Position numbers and translations under genes: made by a program
In this document: piece by piece, positions 16,715 through 24,112 of the stretch
How positions within the stretch are numbered: the first letter of the stretch is position 1
How the letters are laid out: each line of letters opens with the position of its first letter
Notes under the pieces: generated by a model
What the model was told of the DNA's origin: nothing
Database searches by the model: none
The model's input: the letters and a program-made list of their open reading frames with translations, nothing else
From: an uncultured Alphaproteobacteria bacterium
Lineage (GTDB): Bacteria > Pseudomonadota > Alphaproteobacteria > Rhodobacterales > Rhodobacteraceae
Length of the DNA: 56,932 bases
Reading direction: 5' to 3'
NCBI GenBank assembly: GCA_902537415.1
Contig: CACBBC010000009.1
Span: forward strand, 1 to 56,932

Positions 16715-17371
16715 ATGGCTGAAGTTTTTGAGGATTCCTATTCAGCGGAAGCTCTAGCGAATATGGAGAACTATATAATTAGTTTTGGCACTTTAATTAA
16801 AGACGTCGGTTCTAGCGAAGGGTTTAAGAATGCGCTCTTTGGCATGAAGGTAATGATTGAGAAAAAACCTAGACGTATAGCTGATTTGAGCAAAATTTAT
16901 GCTGGAAAAGCGCCCAGAACGTTGGAACTTCTCGTATTTAGTAGAGAACATATTCCATTGATAGTTGCTGAGATAAAGGCGCACGAATTTAAAAATGTAA
17001 AAGCAGACGTGCAACAGCAACTAGTTACAGTTACTGTGCCAAAGCCAACGCTGGATGATCTAACGGCTATGGAAGATCAAATAGCTACTATGAGCCGATC
17101 TGCAATAAGCAGTTTGACAAAAATTAGAGGAAACACTTCACAGAGACTAAAAGCTGCATTGGAAAATGAATTCATTGACGGCGTTACTATGCATAACTCA
17201 AGAAACAAAGTGGATGCTGTATACGATAAGTATGTAAAGCTTGTAAAACTTCATTCTCTAAAGAAAAGAAAATCTATTTTAGGCAGTTATTTTGAGCCAA
17301 AAAATGAAGAAGAAAGATTGCTTTTGCCAGAACTTAACAAATTAAAACCTTTACCTGAACCAAAAGAATAG
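16715..17371 (+). CDS. Divergent ribosome recycling factor-like protein
   Basis: A 218-residue soluble protein. Residues about 65-190 follow the order of RRF elements: PRTLELLVF (like the EPRTLxIxxFD of RRF), a helix where IEKAI lies, a strand VTVTVPKPTLDDL (like IRVPLPPLTEERR), then a long helix with SLTKIRGNTSQRLKAALE (like xxRNIRRDANxxLK), and a final Lys-rich helix. One of the two adjacent arginines of the RRF helix is Gly here. The N-terminal 60 residues and the C-terminal extension (GSYFEPKNEEE...) differ from RRF. Canonical frr normally neighbours pyrH, which is absent, so this would be a paralogue. Assignment is by eye and tentative; release or recycling of ribosomes would be the first hypothesis. 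Confidence 0.5.
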   Translation: MAEVFEDSYSAEALANMENYIISFGTLIKDVGSSEGFKNALFGMKVMIEKKPRRIADLSKIYAGKAPRTLELLVFSREHIPLIVAEIKAHEFKNVKADVQQQLVTVTVPKPTLDDLTAMEDQIATMSRSAISSLTKIRGNTSQRLKAALENEFIDGVTMHNSRNKVDAVYDKYVKLVKLHSLKKRKSILGSYFEPKNEEERLLLPELNKLKPLPEPKE

Positions 17372-17407
17372 CCTAGTATTGGACTTTGATTATTTTTGCA
17401 GTAGGAA

Positions 17408-19045
17408 ATGCCAAAAACAGGTGGCCAATTAATCGCAGAAAGCCTTGATACAAACGAGGTCAAACACGTGTTTTGTGTTCCCGGTGAAAGCTATTTGGGC
17501 GCTCTGGACGCTCTATTCGACAAAAAGAAAAGTATAAAAGTTATCAATGCACGTCATGAAGCTGGAGCAGCTAATATGGCCGAGAGCTATGGTAAGATTA
17601 CTGGAAAACCAGGAGTTGCCTTAGTCACAAGAGGGCCCGGAGCCTGTCATGCCTCTGTAGGTGTACATATTGCTCATCAGGACAGCACTCCAATGATCTT
17701 GATAGTAGGGGATGTTGCAAGAGCTGTTAGAGACAGAGAGGCTTTTCAAGAAGTAGACTTCAAAAACTTTTTTGGACCAATATCAAAGTGGGTAGGAGAA
17801 ATTAGTGATCCAGATAGGGTTCCGGAATACATGAATAGAGCCTTTAGTCTGGCCACTTCCGGAAGGCCTGGACCAGTGGTGTTAGTTACCCCAGAAGATA
17901 TGCTTTCTCAACTCTCGAAAGTAAAAACTCCTGTTTTAAGTCCAGTTATTAGAGGTGAAATGCCCTCGAAGGGATTAAGTAGGTTAATTGAAAATTTAAG
18001 AAAATCAAAAAAACCTCTTTTTATAATTGGTGGCTCGGGTTGGACCGATAGGTCGTGTTCTAAACTTCACAATTTTATCAATGAAAATAATATCCCAGTA
18101 GCAACATCTTTTCGCAGACAGGATTTATTTGACCATAAAAACGAGAATTTTGCAGGAAGCTTTGGTACATCAGTATCCCCAAAACTTATAGATAGTACCA
18201 AAAACAGTGACCTAATTATTGTGTTAGGAGCTAGGCTAGGTGAAATGACAACTCAAGGATATAGCATTATCAACCCTCAGGATATTTCAAAAAATATAAT
18301 GCATATTCATGTAGACCCAAATGAGTTGAATAAGGTTTTTAATGCCAATGTATGCATAAACGTTGGAGTAAATGAGTGCTGCGATAAGCTAGAAGAACTC
18401 ACTCTGGATAATCCCGATCGATGGAAAGAATGGAGAAATGAGTTAAACAAAAACTACTTGGAGGACTCTAAACCAAAAAAAAATAGAAACCTTAACAATC
18501 TGAGTAAAATTTTTGAAATAGTTGAAAAAAAATTCCCCTCAAATGCTATTATAACTCTAGATGCTGGAAATAACGCAGCCTGGCCACAAAGGTTTTTAAG
18601 CTTCGGAAGAAACCGGAGGCAGATAGCATCTACCTGTGGCTCTATGGGATATGCCATTCCAGCAGCAGTCTCTTCAGCTCTGTCAAATCCAGAAAAAGCT
18701 GTTCTCTGTTGTGTAGGTGATGGAGGCTTTATGATGTCTAGCCAGGAAATCTCTACTGCTGTTCATTATGGTGCAAAAATTATTATTTTAATTATTAATA
18801 ACAGCAGTTATGCAACAATAAGAATGCATCAGGAGAGAGATTATCCAGGGCGAAAAATAGCCACGGATTTGAAAAACCCTGACTTTGTTAAGCTATGTAA
18901 AGCAATGGGTGCTGATGCCTATAGAGTAAAGGGGGTGGAAGATTTTTCTCAAATTTTTGTCAAGGCGCTTAAGTCAAAAAAAGTGAATGTCATTGAAATA
19001 CCAATTTCCATAAATCAATTATCCCATAGGTATAATCTTAAGTAG
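17408..19045 (+). CDS. Thiamine diphosphate-dependent enzyme, acetolactate synthase-like
   Basis: A 545-residue TPP enzyme with the three domains of the acetolactate synthase/oxalyl-CoA decarboxylase superfamily: PYR (1-165), central Rossmann-like (185-320) and PP (355-530). The PYR domain carries RHEAGAANMAESYGKITGKPG with the catalytic-type glutamate region. The PP domain has GDGGFMMSSQEISTAV at residue 437 and INN about 27 residues on, the Mg-TPP motif. Anabolic IlvB would have a regulatory subunit gene nearby, which is absent, so a catabolic carboligase or decarboxylase is likelier. Substrate unknown. It converges on the ribokinase gene with an eight-base overlap. Confidence 0.87.
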   Translation: MPKTGGQLIAESLDTNEVKHVFCVPGESYLGALDALFDKKKSIKVINARHEAGAANMAESYGKITGKPGVALVTRGPGACHASVGVHIAHQDSTPMILIVGDVARAVRDREAFQEVDFKNFFGPISKWVGEISDPDRVPEYMNRAFSLATSGRPGPVVLVTPEDMLSQLSKVKTPVLSPVIRGEMPSKGLSRLIENLRKSKKPLFIIGGSGWTDRSCSKLHNFINENNIPVATSFRRQDLFDHKNENFAGSFGTSVSPKLIDSTKNSDLIIVLGARLGEMTTQGYSIINPQDISKNIMHIHVDPNELNKVFNANVCINVGVNECCDKLEELTLDNPDRWKEWRNELNKNYLEDSKPKKNRNLNNLSKIFEIVEKKFPSNAIITLDAGNNAAWPQRFLSFGRNRRQIASTCGSMGYAIPAAVSSALSNPEKAVLCCVGDGGFMMSSQEISTAVHYGAKIIILIINNSSYATIRMHQERDYPGRKIATDLKNPDFVKLCKAMGADAYRVKGVEDFSQIFVKALKSKKVNVIEIPISINQLSHRYNLK

Positions 19046-19970
19046 CTTTCAGAGCCTTATTTAGTTCAACTCTAGTCGGACTTGACAGAGCTGTTCCTTT
19101 TTTCAAAACACTGAGACCTGCTGCAGCACAAGAAAATTCTACTGATTGCCTAAAATCTTTTCCAAAAGACAAAGCGCTTGCCAAAGCACCATTGAAACAA
19201 TCGCCAGCACCTGTCGTATCAATTACTTTTCCAAACTTATTGCCGGGGCAAAACGTAATTGTTTGTCCATCAAAAAATGCTGCTCCCTTTTTTCCAAGTG
19301 TAATAATCACTTTTTTAACTCCCAGGTCTCGAATTTTATTTATAGCTCTTTCAACGTCTCTTTTTCCTTTGAGAGAGATATTTGTTATTTGTTCAGCTTC
19401 TGTTTCATTAGGAGTAATAATTTCACAAAACTGGTAAGCCTTTTTACTAATTATGCCGAAGGGAGCTGGGTTGAAAATGGTAATCATACCCAATTCTTTG
19501 GCTTCTTTTAAAACTGAAAATGTAGTATCAGATGATTGTTCAAATTGAGTTAAAAAGATGTCGCCTTTTTTCATTTTAGATTTTTGCGAATAAAAGTCAT
19601 CTATACTCAGTTGGGCTGACGCTCCAGGATCAACAATTACACTATTTTCACCAGTTTTATTATCGATAAATATTCCTGCCATACCGGTAGGCAAATTTTT
19701 GTCAATTTTTGCACTTGCAAAGAGTTTTTCTTTTCTCCAAATATCATTTGCATATCTATTAAAATTGTCATTCCCTAATCGAGTAATTAATGTGGTGTGC
19801 GCTCCAAGTTTTCTTGCTGATATTGCTTGATTAGAGGCTTTGCCGCCAGGGCCTATGTTCGAACTTTTTGCAATAATGGTTTCTCCAGGTTTTACTTTCT
19901 TATCAACATAGAAAGATAAATCCACCGCGAAAATTCCAAAAACAAAAATGTGTTTATTTTTTTGTGTCAC
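19038..19970 (-). CDS. rbsK: Ribokinase-like PfkB family sugar kinase
   Basis: A 310-residue PfkB kinase. GPGGKASNQAISARKLGA near residue 40 is the N-terminal sugar-binding signature, and DTTGAGDCFNGA (residues 251-262) is the second signature with catalytic base Asp257. Overall spacing suits ribokinase (ribose to ribose 5-phosphate), and a nucleoside or other ketose kinase is possible. The GTG start at 19970 lies inside the end of the CoA transferase gene (17-base overlap), making it the last gene of a seven-gene minus-strand operon. Its sugar role there is unexplained; ribose from nucleosides taken up by the distant purine ABC importer is one option. Confidence 0.85.
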   Translation of the reverse strand: MTQKNKHIFVFGIFAVDLSFYVDKKVKPGETIIAKSSNIGPGGKASNQAISARKLGAHTTLITRLGNDNFNRYANDIWRKEKLFASAKIDKNLPTGMAGIFIDNKTGENSVIVDPGASAQLSIDDFYSQKSKMKKGDIFLTQFEQSSDTTFSVLKEAKELGMITIFNPAPFGIISKKAYQFCEIITPNETEAEQITNISLKGKRDVERAINKIRDLGVKKVIITLGKKGAAFFDGQTITFCPGNKFGKVIDTTGAGDCFNGALASALSFGKDFRQSVEFSCAAAGLSVLKKGTALSSPTRVELNKALKAT

Positions 19971-21084
19971 TAAATTCTTTTCTCAATTGTTCGTTGTGTT
20001 GATTAAATTTAGGAGCTTTTTTTTCTAATTTATCCCAAATTAGGGGTGGAGAGGGAATAGTTAAATTGTCATCGAGTGAATTTCTTACCCTTATTTTTTT
20101 CAATGCCAAATGCCTTTCCAGATCCTTAACAGTATTTAGTCTTCCATACGCAATTGATGCTTCGTCAAGCCTATTTTTTAATGTTTCATCGGTAAGCGAA
20201 GATAATATAGACTGAATTGTATCATCTAATAAATCCCTGTTATTTACTCTGAGTGTGTTGCTAGAAAACTTATTTTCTTCTGCCAGGCCAGGTGTTTTAA
20301 GAACCTCCACACAAAATCTTTTCCACTCCAATTCATTCTGAATTGAAATAATGAAGCTAGTATTTTCTGAGCACAGGAAAGCACCATAAGGTGCGATAGA
20401 AGGATGCTTTAGACCGACCCTTTTGGGTGCAGCCCCTCCATATTTGCTATGAATATATGGAACAGTCATCCAGTCAGCAGCAACATCAAAAAGGGAAATC
20501 GTTACATCCTTAACTTCATTAAAACGTTCTCTCAATAATAAAGATTCTACAATGCCTGCATGTGCTGCCATTCCTGCGCCAATATCGCAAATTGAGACTC
20601 CTATCCTACCAAGTCCCTCTGGTGATCCAGAAATATCTATTAGGCCACTTTCCGCTTGAATAAGTAAATCATAGGATTTTTTTTTCATCATTTCCGGAGC
20701 CTCTCCATAACCAGATATATCGCAACAGATAAGTCTTGGGTTATAAGATTTCAAACTGGGGCTATCGATTCTCAATTTAGTTACAGTTGTCGGAGAAAAA
20801 TTCTGAATAAAAATATCTGCTTTAGCAATCATATTTAAAAATATTTGTCTATCAATCTTTGTCTTTAGGTCCAGAGCAATACTTTCTTTACCTTGATTCA
20901 GCCATATGAAATATGAGCTTTCTCCCTCAGCAACTGTGTCATAACCCCGAGCAAAGTCCCCACCATCCTTTCTTTCAATCTTAATCACCCGGGCGCCCGC
21001 TAACCTAAGTCTATTAGAGCAAAAAGGTCCAGCCACAGCTTGTTCCATTGATACCACTAATATTCCATCAAGTGGTAAAGTCAT
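19954..21084 (-). CDS. CaiB/BaiF family (class III) CoA transferase
   Basis: A 376-residue family III CoA transferase. PLDGILVVSMEQAVAGPFCSN is the typical N-terminal strand-turn, and SYDLLIQAESGLIDISG contains the conserved catalytic aspartate region. IGVSICDIGAGMAAHAGIVE follows as in the family. Such enzymes move CoA between acids without free intermediates. The gene starts one base after the acyl-CoA dehydrogenase stop codon, so the pair likely activates an acid to its CoA ester and oxidises it, or recycles CoA. The identity of the acid is unknown. Many marine alphaproteobacteria carry many such paralogues, so substrate prediction is unsafe. Confidence 0.9.
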   Translation of the reverse strand: MTLPLDGILVVSMEQAVAGPFCSNRLRLAGARVIKIERKDGGDFARGYDTVAEGESSYFIWLNQGKESIALDLKTKIDRQIFLNMIAKADIFIQNFSPTTVTKLRIDSPSLKSYNPRLICCDISGYGEAPEMMKKKSYDLLIQAESGLIDISGSPEGLGRIGVSICDIGAGMAAHAGIVESLLLRERFNEVKDVTISLFDVAADWMTVPYIHSKYGGAAPKRVGLKHPSIAPYGAFLCSENTSFIISIQNELEWKRFCVEVLKTPGLAEENKFSSNTLRVNNRDLLDDTIQSILSSLTDETLKNRLDEASIAYGRLNTVKDLERHLALKKIRVRNSLDDNLTIPSPPLIWDKLEKKAPKFNQHNEQLRKEFSDTKK

Positions 21085-21085
21085 A

Positions 21086-22234
21086 TTAAAAGCTTCTTGG
21101 AAGATTTAAAACGTGCTCAGCAATATAGCTAAGTATTAAGTTCCTAGATACGGGAGCTGTTTGATAAAGACGCGTTTCTCTGAATTTTCTCTCAATATCG
21201 TATTCTTTACTAAAGCCAAAGCCACCAAATGTCTCCATTGCTGTAGTGCCTGCTTTCCAACTAGCATCGGCCGCCAACATTTTTGCCATATTAGCCTCAG
21301 CACCACATTTTTTACCCTCGTCGAAAAGCGTGGCAGCTTTATCGACCATAAGCGATGCCGCTTCGATTTGTGAATAGCACTCTGCTATTGGAAATTGAAT
21401 TCCCTGGTTCATGCCAATTTCTCTGTTAAAAACTTTTCTGGTTTTGGCATAGTTAACTGACTTCTCTATAAAATACTTACCATCTCCGATACACTCTGAT
21501 GCTATAAGAATTCTCTCGGCATTCATACCATCCATAATTGCTCGGAATCCCTTGTCTTCTTCACCTATAATGCTTTCATCCGGAATGAAAACATCATCAA
21601 AAAATAATTCGCAGGAGTGATGGTTAATCATAGAGTCAATCTTCACTATTTTAAGGCCACTTTCCTTAGCTTGTTCTATATCAATAAGGAAAACAGAAAA
21701 TCCGTCAGTTTTTTTGGTTAGAGCTCCCTGTGGTTTAGTTCGTGCAAGAAGGATCATTAAGTCAGAGTGTTCCACTCGACTAATCCAGACTTTTTGCCCA
21801 TTGATAATCCAGCCATCATTAGTTTTTTTTGCCATGGTTTTGATACTAGTTGTGTCCGTTCCTGAGTTTGGCTCCGTTACGGCAAAACTCTGAAGCCTTA
21901 GCTCACCAGAAGATATTTTTGGAAGATATTCTTTTTTTTGTTTATCCGACCCATGTCTTAGAAGGGTGCCCATAACGTACATCTGAGCATGACACGCACC
22001 AGCATGTGCACCTTGAAGACTGAGTTCTTCCAAAACAATACAGGCTGCTTTTAATCCCAGTCCAGCGCCACCATATTCTTGAGGAATAAGAATATTTAAG
22101 AACCCGCTTGTCGTCATTTCCTTAACAAAGTCCGTAGGGTATTCTTTTTTCTTATCTAAATCACGCCAATATTCTTCTCCATATTTCTGGCAAATTGTGG
22201 CTACAGACTCCCGGATTTGTTTTGTATCAATCAA
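21086..22234 (-). CDS. Acyl-CoA dehydrogenase family protein
   Basis: A 382-residue FAD-dependent acyl-CoA dehydrogenase. Seen motifs: FAVTEPNSGTDTTSIKTMA (FAD/substrate binding, residue about 115), GWIINGQKVWISRV, and near the end METFGGFGFSKEYDIERKFRETRL, the FAD-adenine contact region. The catalytic carboxylate cannot be placed with certainty by eye. The TTG start at 22234 has GGGAG seven bases upstream. It lies in the same operon as a CoA transferase and an MttB homologue; likely it oxidises the CoA ester formed by the transferase. Cytoplasmic; electrons would pass to ETF. Confidence 0.9.
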   Translation of the reverse strand: MIDTKQIRESVATICQKYGEEYWRDLDKKKEYPTDFVKEMTTSGFLNILIPQEYGGAGLGLKAACIVLEELSLQGAHAGACHAQMYVMGTLLRHGSDKQKKEYLPKISSGELRLQSFAVTEPNSGTDTTSIKTMAKKTNDGWIINGQKVWISRVEHSDLMILLARTKPQGALTKKTDGFSVFLIDIEQAKESGLKIVKIDSMINHHSCELFFDDVFIPDESIIGEEDKGFRAIMDGMNAERILIASECIGDGKYFIEKSVNYAKTRKVFNREIGMNQGIQFPIAECYSQIEAASLMVDKAATLFDEGKKCGAEANMAKMLAADASWKAGTTAMETFGGFGFSKEYDIERKFRETRLYQTAPVSRNLILSYIAEHVLNLPRSF

Positions 22235-22264
22235 ACGTTACTCCCTTTTTAAATTTATACTCTA

Positions 22265-22564
22265 TTAATAACAGTTTCTTTTAAGTTCAGCTATTAGACT
22301 CTTCTTATACTCTTCTGAGTTTATCTCCAAAAAACCCAAAGCAGGCAGACTTATTGCTCCCAAAAAATAGGTCGACAAAGCACCACGCGCGACGCTTTCA
22401 CTGGGATCACTTTTTTGATCTAGTATTTTTTTTCTAATTTCTCTACATCCTGGCGTATGGTAATTTTCATTAGTTGGGTCAAGTCTTATTATCTCACGGT
22501 TAAGATTTGAAGAACAAGAAATTAGAAAAGTAAGAAGAAAGGTAATAAAGAGGTTTTTATACAT
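22265..22564 (-). CDS. Small lipoprotein
   Basis: A 99-residue putative outer-membrane or periplasmic lipoprotein. Residues 1-16 are a signal peptide ending in the lipobox LISC with Cys17 as the lipidation site. The mature part contains CREIRKKILDQ and a Gly/Ala-rich hydrophobic stretch (ARGALSTYFLGAISLPALGF) that may sit on or in the membrane. Its ATG overlaps the last codons of the MttB-like gene by eight bases, so it is translated from the same operon. No function is known; an envelope protein within a cytoplasmic catabolic operon is unusual. Confidence 0.7.
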   Translation of the reverse strand: MYKNLFITFLLTFLISCSSNLNREIIRLDPTNENYHTPGCREIRKKILDQKSDPSESVARGALSTYFLGAISLPALGFLEINSEEYKKSLIAELKRNCY

Positions 22565-24083
22565 AAATTTTAAATTTTTCTCTTATGCCTCTCTCAATTT
22601 CTTTATCAAAAAGAGGTATATTATTCCTTCTCGTGAGAATTTCTTTTTTTCGTTCTATAGTTTTGTTCATTAGATCTGGTTTATTGTTTTCTTGCCATTC
22701 CTTAGGACTCGTTCTATCTGCAAGATCAGGATAAATATATTCTTTTTGCATTAAGTCTAATGTTTGTTGATGCCCCAAATAATGCTCTGGTCCATCAATA
22801 CAAACGGACCTTATAACATCAATATTTACGATATTATCGTTAACATCTATTCCCTTAATGCATCGTTGTACCTGTCCAAGTATATCGTTGCCTAGTATCA
22901 ATGATTCTAATGAAAACCCTAAAAGGGAAGCATGCATTCCTACAGACTCATAGCAGAGATTTAAGCCTGCAAGACCAGCAAGGGTGTTAGAAATACCTTG
23001 CTCCCAACCAGCCTGCATATCTGGTAACTTGGAGTCTGCTATTCCAGAGGCGGCACCTCCAGGCAAACCAAGAAAATGATGCATTTGAGCACAGCCAGCT
23101 GTTAAAAGAGATTGCTCACCCGACCCTCCTGACATTGCACCTGTTCGCAAATCGGAAACAAAGGGCCAAGTTCCAAAAATGCAGGGGTGTCCAGGCTTCA
23201 CTGAATTTACGTAAACAATTCCAGCTAAACATTCTGCAACTGCTTGAACAATTGCTAAAGCAATAGGTGCTGGTGCCGTTGCCCCAGCCTGGCCAGCAGA
23301 AAGTAAAAGAATAGGCATCCCGCCTTCAATACATTTTTCCATTGTTTCACAACTCTCCGTTGCAAATTTCATTGGGGGAACTACAAAGCAGTTTGAATTT
23401 GAAACAAAAGGCCTTGCCCGCCATTGCTTTTCCCCACCAGCTATCATGTGTAGCATATCCATACAGCCCTTAACATGGTGAGGTTCAGAAAAACTAGTTC
23501 CAATATGCTTTGTAGTGCCTCCGCAACAAGCGTAAAGCGTGTTGAGATCCATTTCATAGTTGTCGGTTATATCTCTTGCTACCATCACCCGTTGGAAAAA
23601 ATGTATGTTATCTAATTCCTGAGTTATCTGAGCTGCGTGATATAAGTCTTGAACTGTTGAGTCTCTGTATTCTTTCTTTTCCATATCCACCACATGAACG
23701 GCTGCTCCTGCAGTTCCAAAAAAAACTTTTTTCCCAGATAAGTGCATATCAAATTTTTCCTCTCGTCCAAATAGCGTCAAGTCTTTAGAGGACAAAGCAA
23801 TCACGTCTTCAACAAGAGATTTAGAAAACCTAAGTCTTCCATCGTCTCCCAGTACTACACCGGCTTTTGTCATATAATTTATTCCGCTCTTTGGGGCCAG
23901 GCCAATTCCGATTTCGGATAATGAATCAAGAGCTAAGTTGTATAATTTCTTTATATCTGAGTCACTTAAAGGCTTGTAACTGCCACCAATCAGTCCTGGC
24001 TTTATTGGATTTATTTCTTCAGATATGGGAGCAGCTCTTAGCGCTATTTTTGATTTTCTACCTCTTCGTTCAGGCCTCTTCAT
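22557..24083 (-). CDS. MttB-family (non-pyrrolysine) methylamine methyltransferase homologue
   Basis: A 508-residue TIM-barrel methyltransferase of the trimethylamine methyltransferase (MttB) superfamily. It begins with a basic leader (RPERRGRKSK) and contains FFGTAGAAVHVVD, YACCGGTTKHIGTSF and MSGGSGEQSLLTAG, typical of the family. The frame contains no in-frame amber codon, so it belongs to the pyrrolysine-free MtgB-like branch, members of which demethylate glycine betaine or related quaternary amines onto a corrinoid protein. No corrinoid (MttC) protein lies in this window. Directly upstream are two DMGDH-like oxidases that could use the partly demethylated product. Substrate is inferred, not shown. 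Confidence 0.85.
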   Translation of the reverse strand: MKRPERRGRKSKIALRAAPISEEINPIKPGLIGGSYKPLSDSDIKKLYNLALDSLSEIGIGLAPKSGINYMTKAGVVLGDDGRLRFSKSLVEDVIALSSKDLTLFGREEKFDMHLSGKKVFFGTAGAAVHVVDMEKKEYRDSTVQDLYHAAQITQELDNIHFFQRVMVARDITDNYEMDLNTLYACCGGTTKHIGTSFSEPHHVKGCMDMLHMIAGGEKQWRARPFVSNSNCFVVPPMKFATESCETMEKCIEGGMPILLLSAGQAGATAPAPIALAIVQAVAECLAGIVYVNSVKPGHPCIFGTWPFVSDLRTGAMSGGSGEQSLLTAGCAQMHHFLGLPGGAASGIADSKLPDMQAGWEQGISNTLAGLAGLNLCYESVGMHASLLGFSLESLILGNDILGQVQRCIKGIDVNDNIVNIDVIRSVCIDGPEHYLGHQQTLDLMQKEYIYPDLADRTSPKEWQENNKPDLMNKTIERKKEILTRRNNIPLFDKEIERGIREKFKIYV

Positions 24084-24112
24084 TTCTGCCTCTCAAAAAA
24101 ATTTCAAAAAAG

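Noticed and set aside
22557-24083. Possible pyrrolysine (in-frame amber) in the MttB homologue
   Set aside because: The frame is uninterrupted over 508 codons; this is the pyrrolysine-free branch.
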